64,000 bases of DNA from Sphingobacterium sp. UBA5670 (GCF_002420705.1 NZ_DIIM01000018.1:221982-285981), one strand, 5' to 3'; shown: positions 36,901 to 45,193, counted from the first letter of the stretch. The notes: generated from the sequence alone by a model not told the origin. Numbers and translations: made by a program.

Positions 36901-37327
36901 CGGCAATACTGGACCTAATGGTGAAACTGTTTACCATGATGGTATGTTGATGGACGGAAAACTTGCTGATGGAACAAACAACAGTAATATTATTTCTCAA
37001 GCGACCTACTATAACGGCACTTACAATTGGGGAGGTCCTCAATACTCTCAATCGAGATACGAACTCTATGTTCAAAAAAATAATTACATAAAAATGCGTG
37101 AGATTTCGCTAGGCTATCGTCTACCTGCTTCTGTCGCTTCCAAATTAAAAGCAAAAAATATACAGCTCTCAGCATTTGGACGGAATCTATTCTTCATTTA
37201 TAGATCGATCAAAGATATTGATCCTGAACAAATGACAGGTGGTTCTAACTGGATCAATAACGTTTCTAATGCAGGTACATCGCCAGCAACTAGAACCTAT
37301 GGTTTAATGCTACGTGCTAGCTTCTAA
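33980..37327 (+). CDS. SusC/RagA-type TonB-linked outer-membrane transporter, cassette 2
   Basis: The 1115-residue protein begins MSLFYKKTAGLALCTLFGAT, almost the same signal as the cassette 1 SusC. A carboxypeptidase-regulatory-like domain follows (to about 100), then EEVVVTAMG, the plug (NSQPLVIIDGVPM, then AALYGSEAMNGVVLVTTKSG) and the barrel, which ends RTYGLMLRASF. There is no STN domain. After residue about 115 it is clearly a different transporter from cassette 1: the plug segment GKAPGVRISAAPGGATSG has no counterpart there. A different substrate or chain length is therefore likely. Confidence 0.96.
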   Translation: MSLFYKKTAGLALCTLFGATSLYAQQSISGIVSDANGPVSGATVSVKGTTRGTQTTANGSFTIQASQGEVLRISIVGYKSQEIVVGSSKTLNIKLTEDASNLEEVVVTAMGIKRAPKELGYAMSTVDSKELTKTGSPNFAGALYGKAPGVRISAAPGGATSGININIRGTNSITGNSQPLVIIDGVPMRQTSFNNSDYWGDQRARGNGLEDLNPEDIENISILKGASAAALYGSEAMNGVVLVTTKSGKAGKGFTIDFNATYTHDQIAYLPNFQNVRGPGYSKAYQDDKQSDDMFQYYGANLAVNGVNRGVMNSTVNFGPLFDGKDIISWDGKVRPYSAQNSYNKFFNNPNNSIFNLAIGNTSENSNIRFSLTRQDNQMTALESYNKKNIANLNASFTLWKNFKNDVVVNFINQHTHNRPFLTDRLINNFGGMISTFDNPEWYFGKYQTSLGYKYVIDAADAQSLTPAENIRYNGYRGDVLEYVWNSKAKQYDEYSNRLIGSYTATWSVTNDLSLRARVSADVTSLKTEDKQPNEKPLLFGNSGFFSLGNQNANIYYTDLLATYNKKINNDIKIGVVGGYTATRSEDVYVQNQTEGGLTVRNWYDVNATLNLATRNDKYNYRNRMLRDALFGTVNFNLKEFWNVEGTLRRERISTMRPDNNVLYYPSVNSSLILSDAFHLPEFFNYAKLRGSWGIVGNYPDIYKSALSYTQKTLGSQVDGGASVIYTTVPTTEFGNENIKPETKNEVEFGLETRMLNGRLGFDITYYNGLIKDQILNYTLPISTGSNSILANVGTLRNTGWEFAINGTPIQKENFKWSTTLNFSMNKNVVKELPGNTGTLLLRDYDGNAAQLVANVGQSMGDIMVRPIKTDENGNKIVSANGMYEIDGDRWIKAGNAMPKAVGGFINNFSYKNFNLDVLMDFRLGGSVMPTGINWMTSRGLTEESLNYMDAAHGGLSYYQTKDASGNIIGVATSGNTGPNGETVYHDGMLMDGKLADGTNNSNIISQATYYNGTYNWGGPQYSQSRYELYVQKNNYIKMREISLGYRLPASVASKLKAKNIQLSAFGRNLFFIYRSIKDIDPEQMTGGSNWINNVSNAGTSPATRTYGLMLRASF

Positions 37328-37338
37328 ATTTTACGACA

Positions 37339-38919
37339 ATGAAAAAACAACTTTTTATTTGTGGCCTATTGGCAGCATCCATATCGACAATAACATCTTG
37401 TAAAAAAGATTCATTTGGAGAATATTATGAAAATCCGGGTAAAGTTTCTGAGTCTACGCCAGAAAAGCAATTTACAGGAATGATCTATGACTTTAGGGCA
37501 TTAATCATTCCAACATATGGAAATTATTTTATCACATTACGTCCTACAATTAATTTATATATACAGAATCTAGGATCCATAAATCAAGCGAATCAATTAG
37601 TTCCAGGTTCTGCGGCAATCGAAGAACGCTGGAATAAATATTACGCAGGCTTAGCTCAATATAAAGAATTTGTTCGCCTATATGATGCTTTGAGTGATGC
37701 AGATAAAACTCAAAAACGTTCAATGGCTTTGGCAGCTAAGATTTTATTCTACGACCAAACACAACAAATGGTAGATTTGGTTGGAGACATCCCTTGGACA
37801 GAAGCTGGTAAACTAATGGGAAATGGTGGAGATTACACAATTTCTTATCCTAAATATGATAAAGCTGAGGATATCTACACAACTATGCTAGATGACTTAA
37901 AAGCGATCAGTACAGAACTTAATTCCATAACTGTTCCACAAACTTTTGCATCTACCTTTAAAACGCAGGATTTAATTAATAATGGTGATCTTACTTTATG
38001 GAAAAAATACTGTAATTCACTTCGTTTGAGAATGTTGACGCGCGTATCTGAAAATTCTCAATTTTCTGCCAGGGCGGCGACAGAACTAGCTCAAATTGTA
38101 GAAAATCAAACAACTTTTCCACTTATTCTAACAAATAGTGAAAATGCACAATTGGATATTTTCAATACAAGTTCAGACATTAAATCCGAGGATATAAAAG
38201 GCGCTTTTGAAACTGATGGCTGGTATTCGAACATTTCAAGTAAGTATATGATCGATGAAATGAATAAGATCAGCGATCCAAGACGCCAGCTATTATTTGA
38301 AACGGGATCAACTGCGAACGGTGTATACATCGGTCTCGATCAGAGCGCTTCTTCTGCAGAACAAAATATTTTAGTCAGAGGAACAACGTTAAGCTTCTTA
38401 CATCGGAACACAATTTCACGTAACAGATTTCTTCCTGGTCTGTTGGTAACCGCATCGGAAGTTAACTTCCTCTTAGCAGAATACTATAGCAGACACAATA
38501 ACAATGCTGCAGCTAAAACTGTATTCGAAACAGCACTCAAAGAATCTGTTGATCTGTATACGAAAATTAGTCAGAAAAGTGACGACGCTACTATCGCTAA
38601 AGCTGCAGTACCTACTGCAAAGCAAATCACTGATTTCGTAGCCGCTGTAAATTGGGATAATGTGTCGAATAAGATCCAATTGATCGCAACGCAAAAATGG
38701 CTACATTTCAACCTGTTTCAGGCTGTACAAAATTGGTCAGAGCAACGTCGTTTGGACTACCCGAAGTTTACCATCCCTACTTTTACTACCGATAGACAGA
38801 AAACTGTTCCTGTTAGGTTGACTTTGCCACAAGCAGAAGCAACATACAATGCAAAAAATTATGAGGAAGTAAAAAGTAAAGATACGCCAGATACCAAACT
38901 TTTCTGGGACGTAAACTAA
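37339..38919 (+). CDS. SusD/RagB-like nutrient-binding lipoprotein, cassette 2
   Basis: A 526-residue lipoprotein; the signal ends ITSCKKDSF, with the lipid Cys near residue 21. SusD-like 2 features include MALAAKILFYDQTQQMVDLV, YTTMLDDLKAI, LTLWKKYCNSLRLRMLTRVS and IATQKWLHFNLFQAVQNWSE. It is the partner of the SusC that ends 11 bp upstream. Similarity to the cassette 1 SusD is low by eye, matching the divergence of the transporters. A strong terminator lies 24 bases after the stop. Confidence 0.94.
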   Translation: MKKQLFICGLLAASISTITSCKKDSFGEYYENPGKVSESTPEKQFTGMIYDFRALIIPTYGNYFITLRPTINLYIQNLGSINQANQLVPGSAAIEERWNKYYAGLAQYKEFVRLYDALSDADKTQKRSMALAAKILFYDQTQQMVDLVGDIPWTEAGKLMGNGGDYTISYPKYDKAEDIYTTMLDDLKAISTELNSITVPQTFASTFKTQDLINNGDLTLWKKYCNSLRLRMLTRVSENSQFSARAATELAQIVENQTTFPLILTNSENAQLDIFNTSSDIKSEDIKGAFETDGWYSNISSKYMIDEMNKISDPRRQLLFETGSTANGVYIGLDQSASSAEQNILVRGTTLSFLHRNTISRNRFLPGLLVTASEVNFLLAEYYSRHNNNAAAKTVFETALKESVDLYTKISQKSDDATIAKAAVPTAKQITDFVAAVNWDNVSNKIQLIATQKWLHFNLFQAVQNWSEQRRLDYPKFTIPTFTTDRQKTVPVRLTLPQAEATYNAKNYEEVKSKDTPDTKLFWDVN

Positions 38920-38943
38920 ACATATTAAACTACATCTATCTAT

Positions 38944-38973
38944 AAGAAGGCCACCTAAGGTGGCCTTCTTTTT
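38944..38973 (+). terminator. Terminator of ROK cassette 2
   Basis: A perfect 12-bp stem, AAGAAGGCCACC / GGTGGCCTTCTT with loop TAA, is followed by T residues. It ends only about 22 bases before the fucosidase ATG, leaving little room for a separate promoter. Confidence 0.92.
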
Positions 38974-38995
38974 ATCATTTTCATTATCTTTATCC

Positions 38996-40432
38996 ATGCA
39001 AAAACTAAAAACCATTATATCCACCGCGCTGATCGCTTCAAGCACAATGCTAGCGTTTGGCCAAGCACATAACGTATCTAATGGCTATCAAAAGCCAACA
39101 GATCCCTTAGTGATTGAAAATCTCGAACAATGGCAAGATATGAAGTTTGGCCTTTTTATGCACTGGGGGACCTACAGCCAATGGGGAATCGTGGAGAGCT
39201 GGAGCATCTGTCCTGAAGATGAAGGCTGGACCCAGCGCAAACCCGAACATGGTAAAACCTATTTCGAATACCTCAAGAACTACGAAAATCTACAGACAAC
39301 CTTTAATCCAACAGATTTTAACCCGCAAAAATGGGCCGACGCGGCAAAAGCTGCCGGCATGAAATATGTCGTCTTTACGACTAAACATCACGATGGATTT
39401 GCGATGTTCGATACCAAAGAGTCAGATTATAAAATCACCTCTTCCAAAACACCATTTTCGACAAATCCAAAAGCAAACGTGACCAAAGAGATCTTCAACA
39501 CCTTCCGAAACGATGGATTTAAAATTGGTGCTTATTTCTCCAAACCAGACTGGCACTCTGATTACTACTGGTGGTCATACTTCCCACCAAAAGATAGAAA
39601 TGTAAATTATGATCCTAAAAAATACCCGGATCGCTGGCAAAAATTCAAAGATTTTACCTACAATCAAATCAATGAATTAACTTCCGAATATGGCAAAGTC
39701 GATATCCTTTGGTTGGATGGCGGACAAGTTCGTCCTCTTGAGACAGTCGATAAATCCGTTGATTGGCAACAGACGATCAAAATGGACCAAAATATTGACA
39801 TGGACCGCATCGGTGGCATGGCAAGAAAAAATCAACCTGGTATTATCGTCGTTGACCGTACTGTTCCCGGAAACTGGGAAAATTATGTCACACCTGAGCA
39901 GGCGATTCCTGAACACCCTTTGGATATCCCCTGGGAAAGTTGTATTACAATGGGAAATTCGTTCAGCTACGTTCCTAACGACCAATACAAACCGACCAAA
40001 AAGATTGTTGAAACATTGGTAAAGATCATTTCCCGTGGCGGAAACTATCTTTTGAATATAGCGCCCGGTCCTACTGGAGATTACGACCAGGCTGCATACG
40101 ATCGCTTGAACGAACTAGCTGCTTGGATGAAAATCAATCAAACGGCTGTATTTGCAACACGTACGATTGCACCTTATCACCAAGGAGACTATTATTACAC
40201 CAGAAGCAAAGATAGTAAAGTGGTCAATGTGTTCCACCTTTCTGAAGGAGATGCTTACCAGCAGCCCAATGAATACGTCTTTCAGGTACCTGATAATTTC
40301 AGTGTAAAAAAGATTGCAATCCTAGGCCATAAAGGCAAATTGGACTGGTCCCAACGCGGTAATCAAATTACCTTGAGAAGCCCGAGTACAAGATTTAGCT
40401 ATGCTACGGCAATTCAATTGCAAAGTAAATAA
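38996..40432 (+). CDS. GH29 alpha-L-fucosidase
   Basis: From ATG 38996 the protein has 478 residues. The GTG-initiated extension to 38960 would start inside the terminator stem and is rejected. A signal peptide ends near LAFGQAH. GH29 features are MKFGLFMHWGTYSQWGIVES, FTTKHHDGFAMFDTKESDY, IGAYFSKPDWHSDYYW, and DILWLDGGQVRP, whose Asp near residue 240 is the expected nucleophile. SRGGNYLLNIAPGPTGDY is also typical. It hydrolyses alpha-fucosyl linkages by a retaining mechanism. Its place after the SusCD cassettes suggests a fucosylated glycan. Confidence 0.95.
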   Translation: MQKLKTIISTALIASSTMLAFGQAHNVSNGYQKPTDPLVIENLEQWQDMKFGLFMHWGTYSQWGIVESWSICPEDEGWTQRKPEHGKTYFEYLKNYENLQTTFNPTDFNPQKWADAAKAAGMKYVVFTTKHHDGFAMFDTKESDYKITSSKTPFSTNPKANVTKEIFNTFRNDGFKIGAYFSKPDWHSDYYWWSYFPPKDRNVNYDPKKYPDRWQKFKDFTYNQINELTSEYGKVDILWLDGGQVRPLETVDKSVDWQQTIKMDQNIDMDRIGGMARKNQPGIIVVDRTVPGNWENYVTPEQAIPEHPLDIPWESCITMGNSFSYVPNDQYKPTKKIVETLVKIISRGGNYLLNIAPGPTGDYDQAAYDRLNELAAWMKINQTAVFATRTIAPYHQGDYYYTRSKDSKVVNVFHLSEGDAYQQPNEYVFQVPDNFSVKKIAILGHKGKLDWSQRGNQITLRSPSTRFSYATAIQLQSK

Positions 40433-40438
40433 GACAAA

Positions 40439-40466
40439 TTGCCGTTGGAAATAATCCAACGGCAAT
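40439..40466. terminator. Hairpin after the fucosidase gene
   Basis: A stem TTGCCGTTGGA / TCCAACGGCAA with loop AATAA starts within 7 bases of the stop codon. There is no real T-run, so it may protect the 3' end rather than terminate by itself. Confidence 0.6.
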
Positions 40467-40593
40467 CGACTATTCAAACAACCATAGACACTTCTAATAA
40501 AAGGTGTCAATCTGCCAACATCCAAGCCGCTATGCTTCTTTCCTAAAAAATAAGAATAAATTCACTATCCGGTTTTTAAAACCTTAAATTCCA

Positions 40594-41628
40594 ATGAAAA
40601 AAATTGTCCTATTTTCAACATTACTCACACTAATACTATCTTCATGCGCAACCTATAAACCGCAAATCGTCCAATCAGAACAGATTTTCCAAGCAGGACA
40701 GGTTCCCTTCAAACAATGCCATGCATCTACAATCCAACCCATCGGAAAAGACAGCCTATTGGCGGCCTGGTTTGGCGGTACACATGAATCTAACCCCGAT
40801 GTTGTCATATGGAGTTCACTGTATAGCCATGGACAATGGCAACGTCCTGTACAGATTGCAGATGGTATCCTTGGTGACAACCGCTTTCCAACATGGAATC
40901 CTGTCTTCTATCAATACCCGCACAGTGACACCCTCTCTTTGTATTATAAAATAGGGCTCAACCCCAGAGAATGGAAAGGCTATGTCAAACATTCGCTGAA
41001 TAAAGGAACGACCTGGTCTGCACCGCAGCAATTGCCCGATGGCATACTGGGGCCTATCAAAAATAAACCGCTCACCCTGAAAAAAGGATTGCTGCTCTCC
41101 CCCTCCAGTACGGAATCCAAAGAAGAAATCTGGAAAGCACACCTGGAAATCAGCCGAGATCATGGCCGTTCCTGGTCCATCAGCGAGATACGCCCCGACA
41201 CCAGCATACAGGTCATTCAGCCAAGTGTGATCCAACACGCAGATGGACGCATTCAGGTGCTCTGTCGAAGTAAAGAAAATAAGGTGATGGCCGCTTTTTC
41301 GACAGATCAAGGCCTTACCTGGGGCCCCTGGCAAGCAACAAACCTGCTCAATCCCAATTCAGCCACCGACGCTATCCGTTTAAAGAATGGCTTATTGATG
41401 ATCGTCTTCAATCCAGCCATAGCTGGCAACGACTGGTGGGAAGGACGTACAAAGCTTCACGTAGCCATATCGAAGGATGGCTTACAATGGAAAGATGTCC
41501 TGACCTTGGAAGATGGGGTAAAGAACGATGAATATTCATATCCAACAATTATCCAGGATGCAAAAGGCCTAATTCATATTACTTATACTTGGAATAGAAA
41601 AAGCATTAAGCATATTGTGCTTAAATAA
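40594..41628 (+). CDS. BNR-repeat sialidase-like lipoprotein
   Basis: The 344-residue lipoprotein has its lipobox in LILSSCATY (Cys near residue 18). It belongs to the BNR_2 group (sialidase-like six-bladed propeller): QCHASTIQPIGKDSLLAAWF and GGTHESNPDVVIWSS are the usual opening. Asp-box-like repeats follow (SLNKGTTWSAP, SRDHGRSWS, STDQGLTWGP, SKDGLQWKD). I do not see the FRIP motif near the start nor a clear arginine triad, so true sialidase activity is uncertain. It lies 161 bp after the fucosidase, same strand, and is probably a side-chain-trimming enzyme of the same pathway. Confidence 0.8.
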   Translation: MKKIVLFSTLLTLILSSCATYKPQIVQSEQIFQAGQVPFKQCHASTIQPIGKDSLLAAWFGGTHESNPDVVIWSSLYSHGQWQRPVQIADGILGDNRFPTWNPVFYQYPHSDTLSLYYKIGLNPREWKGYVKHSLNKGTTWSAPQQLPDGILGPIKNKPLTLKKGLLLSPSSTESKEEIWKAHLEISRDHGRSWSISEIRPDTSIQVIQPSVIQHADGRIQVLCRSKENKVMAAFSTDQGLTWGPWQATNLLNPNSATDAIRLKNGLLMIVFNPAIAGNDWWEGRTKLHVAISKDGLQWKDVLTLEDGVKNDEYSYPTIIQDAKGLIHITYTWNRKSIKHIVLK

Positions 41629-41740
41629 AATAGCTCCAACTAATACCGTATAAATAGATCTAAAAAAGTGATCTACCTATCAGACTATCCAGAAAAAAGA
41701 ATCCCAAAAATCAACCTCTAATTCTGTGGATGTCGAGTAA

Positions 41741-41782
41741 TTGAAATGGAACAAGAGGAGATACAGTTGAAATGAAACAAGA
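41741..41782. repeat. Two 16-bp direct repeats
   Basis: TTGAAATGGAACAAGA (41741-41756) and TTGAAATGAAACAAGA (41767-41782) differ at one base and are 26 bp apart, in the spacer between two convergent genes. No function is evident. Confidence 0.6.
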
Positions 41783-41784
41783 AA

Positions 41785-41804
41785 GGCAGTCCAAATGGAC
41801 TGCC
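41785..41804. terminator. Bidirectional terminator between the BNR gene and GH3 gene
   Basis: A perfect stem GGCAGTCC / GGACTGCC with loop AAAT is flanked by A-rich sequence on the left and TTTTT on the right. It serves the convergent genes on both sides, 29 bases past the GH3 stop. Confidence 0.85.
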
Positions 41805-41832
41805 CTTTTTAAGTATAGTTTGTGGTTTAGGA

Positions 41833-44196
41833 TTAATAGTCCCTCGTTAATTCCATTTCACCCTTGAGGCGGATATCATCGGAAGATGCTCCTACTAAGA
41901 ATTTAAACTTTCCTTTCTCGGTCTTCCATGCGTTGCTTGTACTCCATAATTTGAGGTCTTCTTTGCTCAATTGAAAAGAATAGCTCGCTGTCGTCCCTGC
42001 CGCAATGTTTTTACGTTCAAATCGCTTCAGCTGCATGACCGGCGTTACGACAGAACTTACCTCATCAACAACATATAATTGCGCAACCTCGTCACCAGCC
42101 AATTTACCCTTGTTAGCGACATCGAATGACACTGTACAAAGGAAATCATCTCCGTTCTCTTTCAGGTTGACCTGTAAATTACTGTAATCAAAACTACTGT
42201 AGCTCAACCCATAACCAAAAGCATATAATGGTTTGGCCGACATTTCCACATAATCGTGGTGTTTGGGTTTTGTATGGTTATAGTGCACAGGAAGTTGCCC
42301 TACCGAACGTGGTACCGAAATCGGTAATCTTCCAGCCGGATTGTAATCGCCAAACAAGACATCTGCAATTGCCAAGCCGCCCTCCTGTCCGGGGTACCAG
42401 GCATTCACAATTGCCGGTACATGTTCAACTGCCCAATTCAGGTTCAATGGTCTCCCCATAATCGTTACAAGTACAACGGGTTTTCCAGTCGCCTGTATTG
42501 CTTTCAGCAACTTGATCTGATCGCCCATCATATCAAGGGAAACACGATCAAAGCCTTCTCCGCTTTCCATATCACTCACGGTATTGGGATCAACATTAGC
42601 TGCTCCAGTTGCTTGATACGAGGTTTTAAAATCACGTGCGCTCGAACCCCCAAGCACTAAGACCACTGCATCGGCCTGCTCTGCGGCTGCGACAGCGGCA
42701 GCGATATCTGAATTGCTGGTATCACGGATCGCACATCCTTTAACATAATCGATCTTGGTATTTTTATCGACTGCCGCCCGGATTCCCGTCAGCAAGGTCT
42801 GCACTTTACCTTCTGCCTGTGGAGCAGTATAGTCGCCCAGCTGATTATAGGTATTATCGGCATTCGGCCCAATGACTGCAATTCGCTTGAGCGATTTACT
42901 TAAGGGTAGTATATGCTGATCGTTTTTAAGCAAAACAATAGACTCTCTAGCAACCTGCCGTGCCACCGTTTTATTTTGTACGGTGGCAACTTTTTGAGCA
43001 ACCAATTTCTCATCTACATAAGGACGATCGAAAAGCCCAAGATTGAACTTCATACGCAATACACGGGCTACTGCTGTATCAAGAACGGCAGGTTCAACAA
43101 GCCCTTGCTGCACAGCCTTGAGCAGATTAGGACCATAGCCCGTTCCGCTTAAGTCAACATCCAGTCCAGCATGTATACTCTGTGAAGCCGCTTCTTCAGC
43201 GGTAGCAGCAGTGGCATGCCCCCCATTAAGCCCCGATATGCTCAATAGATCGGACACAACAAAACCACTAAATCCCAAGTCTTTACGTAAGATGTCTTTT
43301 AATAGCCATGGATTGGCAGAACAAGGAATACCATCAATACTATTATATGCCGTCATCACCGACCCAGCTCCCGATTTTACAGCACGCTCAAAAGGCGGCA
43401 GAAAATACTGTCTCAGGCTTCGCTCACCAAAGGATACAGACTCACCATTGTGGCCGCCGTCAGGAGCTGCATAGGCTACAAAGTGTTTCAGGGTACCTAT
43501 TATTTTATCCCGATCGCCTAATTTATCCCCTTGAAAACCACGGATCATTGCTGTGCCCATTTGTCCGATGAGATAGGGATCCTCTCCATAGGTCTCTTCA
43601 GTACGCGACCAACGTGGATCTCGTGCTAAATCTAATACAGGACCGTAGCCGTTTTTACCACCCACGGCATAAGTCTCCATGGCGATTGTTGATGCCATAT
43701 CCTGAATCAACCGCGGGTTCCATGTACTCGCCTGTCCGATCGCGGTAGGGAACACTGTTGCACCAATCGCCATATGTCCATGTGGCGCCTCCTCAGACAA
43801 TAACAATGGAATGCCCAGTCGTGTACTATCCACCATATACCGTTGGATTGCATTTGTAGCGCGCGCAGCTTCTACGGGATTTAGACCATTCAGCAGTGTT
43901 TTCTGTGTCCAGGGATCGGCACGTAAGGTCGCCCACAATAATCCGATATGTTGTTCTTTTACTGCTTTTCGTAATTTATCACTGATTGTCACCTGCTTTC
44001 CGTTCTTGGAATACATATCCCATCCCAGCAGTTTACTCAATTGTCCGACTTTTTCTTCGACAGTCATTCTTCCCAATAGGTCGTTTACGCGTTTTTCAGT
44101 AGGCAAAGTACTATTTTTATAAGGGAATTGCTGGGCTTGGAGCTGTGGACAGAGCAATGAGGTCATTGCGGTCAAAAGTAATATACGGACTTTCAT
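41833..44196 (-). CDS. GH3 family glycosidase (BglX-like)
   Basis: A 787-residue enzyme with a signal peptide ending near QLQAQQF. The GH3 N-terminal barrel carries LLSEEAPHGHM, GTLKHFVAYAAPDGG, GSVMTAYNSIDGIP and GFVVSDLLSISGL, whose Asp (near residue 315) is the expected nucleophile. The C-terminal sandwich has IAVIGPNADNTYNQLGDYT, and the fibronectin-like end domain follows (YGLSYSSFDYSNLQV). The order matches BglX-type beta-glucosidases. GH3 also covers xylosidase and other exo-activities, so the sugar is not fixed. It is convergent with the fucosidase/BNR genes and has its own LacI-type operator upstream. Confidence 0.94.
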   Translation of the reverse strand: MKVRILLLTAMTSLLCPQLQAQQFPYKNSTLPTEKRVNDLLGRMTVEEKVGQLSKLLGWDMYSKNGKQVTISDKLRKAVKEQHIGLLWATLRADPWTQKTLLNGLNPVEAARATNAIQRYMVDSTRLGIPLLLSEEAPHGHMAIGATVFPTAIGQASTWNPRLIQDMASTIAMETYAVGGKNGYGPVLDLARDPRWSRTEETYGEDPYLIGQMGTAMIRGFQGDKLGDRDKIIGTLKHFVAYAAPDGGHNGESVSFGERSLRQYFLPPFERAVKSGAGSVMTAYNSIDGIPCSANPWLLKDILRKDLGFSGFVVSDLLSISGLNGGHATAATAEEAASQSIHAGLDVDLSGTGYGPNLLKAVQQGLVEPAVLDTAVARVLRMKFNLGLFDRPYVDEKLVAQKVATVQNKTVARQVARESIVLLKNDQHILPLSKSLKRIAVIGPNADNTYNQLGDYTAPQAEGKVQTLLTGIRAAVDKNTKIDYVKGCAIRDTSNSDIAAAVAAAEQADAVVLVLGGSSARDFKTSYQATGAANVDPNTVSDMESGEGFDRVSLDMMGDQIKLLKAIQATGKPVVLVTIMGRPLNLNWAVEHVPAIVNAWYPGQEGGLAIADVLFGDYNPAGRLPISVPRSVGQLPVHYNHTKPKHHDYVEMSAKPLYAFGYGLSYSSFDYSNLQVNLKENGDDFLCTVSFDVANKGKLAGDEVAQLYVVDEVSSVVTPVMQLKRFERKNIAAGTTASYSFQLSKEDLKLWSTSNAWKTEKGKFKFLVGASSDDIRLKGEMELTRDY

Positions 44197-44253
44197 ATTA
44201 GATTATTGTTTTTCTATTTTCTATTCTTTGCCATGATCTGAATATATCACATC

Positions 44254-44277
44254 AACCGGTTTATGCAACCGGTTTCA
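44254..44277 (-). promoter_or_regulatory. Double LacI-type operator upstream of the GH3 gene
   Basis: Two AACCGGTT palindromes occur with centres 13 bp apart. The second sits in TGCAACCGGTTTCA (44264-44277), a 14-base near-perfect palindrome of the CG-centred kind bound by LacI/GalR regulators. They lie 58-81 bases upstream of the GH3 ATG. A LacI-family repressor is encoded at 16698-17708, but the link is only an inference. Confidence 0.6.
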
Positions 44278-44562
44278 AAAACACTAAATTAACGATTTAG
44301 CAGAAATAATCAAGTTAAATTTTGATTCCTTGTTCTTTTAATAATCGATATAGCGGCATCATCGATGTAAACTGCATTAACATAAAACAGCACAATCAAC
44401 GGTATATTTTAAATTACCTGCTGAAATGAAGGAAAACAAATCGCAAAATACACGAAATTCCTTCTCGTACATTGCGAGATCAGCACTACATAAACGAGCA
44501 GTAGAAATTGATCCAGTGAGTAGAATGAGATTTTATCCATGCATATCTGAACAAAAAAAGAA
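44278..44562. other. Intergenic region between the GH3 gene and the sigma-factor operon end
   Basis: I see no gene in this stretch. A 53-codon plus-strand frame (44426-44587) runs through the terminator hairpin and has no family likeness. On the left the region serves as the GH3 promoter region. No clear TTTG/TAnnTTTG pair was found. Confidence 0.4.
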
Positions 44563-44578
44563 AGACGGCAAGCCGTCT
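44563..44578 (-). terminator. Terminator of the sigma-factor/phosphatase operon
   Basis: On the minus strand the stem AGACGGC-TT-GCCGTCT is followed by TTCTTTTTTT, 30 bases past the last stop codon. Confidence 0.85.
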
Positions 44579-44608
44579 CTCTTTTGAATGTTAAAGGAAA
44601 TATACTAC

Positions 44609-45100
44609 TTATTTTGTTGCCGCTCGCTTACGTTGAAAATAGAATTCAATTGGTAGTACATATGCTAGAGGATTATTATTGCGCGAAATTAATATGAGCT
44701 GATCACCATCAATCTGTACCTCATAACTTTGGTATGGATCACTATCAGCAAACTTGATACTTTTCTTCTCTTTATCATAGGTAAATGCGCGATGCTGTTG
44801 TTCAGCAAAAATCAAACTTTCAAATGTTAGCTTATCATCCCCACATAGTTCTTTACCACGATTGACAGTGAACTTATTAGCTGATTCAGAAAATGTAAAC
44901 GTATACACATTATCCTTTTCACAATCTTTCGGTTTATGCTTCAATTGCTCGTTTGTCGTCCCTTTCGCAGACACGATAGTACTCCATTCAAAACTTTCCA
45001 GCTGTTTTTGAACATCCATAGATACAGTCACTTCATTTTCCTTACTACAGCCCGTTAGTAAAAAGAGAATAGCAAAACTGCCCGTAAATAATTTATTCAT
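44609..45100 (-). CDS. Small lipoprotein of unknown function
   Basis: From ATG 45100 it has 163 residues; ATG 45112 in the same frame adds four. A lipoprotein signal ends in LLTGCSKEN. The mature part reads like a lipocalin-like or META-type small beta-rich fold: FEWSTIVSAKGTTNEQLKHK, then KDNVYTFTFSESANKFTVN, then ISRNNNPLAYVLPIEF. I do not assign a family. It is the last gene of the sigma/FecR/SusCD/phosphatase run, 81 bases after the phosphodiesterase, so it may be a surface accessory protein. Confidence 0.8.
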   Translation of the reverse strand: MNKLFTGSFAILFLLTGCSKENEVTVSMDVQKQLESFEWSTIVSAKGTTNEQLKHKPKDCEKDNVYTFTFSESANKFTVNRGKELCGDDKLTFESLIFAEQQHRAFTYDKEKKSIKFADSDPYQSYEVQIDGDQLILISRNNNPLAYVLPIEFYFQRKRAATK

Positions 45101-45193
45101 TGCGGTTTCCATTAGTTATATCTTTATGACGATCGTTCTAACAATATCGCTACAATAAAATCAAGCATTTTTAACTAAACAGATAAAAATAGA

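Noticed and set aside
38960..38995. Longer N-terminus for the GH29 enzyme from GTG 38960
   Set aside because: It would begin inside the terminator stem of cassette 2. ATG 38996 gives a normal signal peptide.
44426..44587. 53-codon plus-strand frame between the GH3 gene and the lipoprotein
   Set aside because: It reads through the terminator hairpin of the opposite strand and resembles no protein family.
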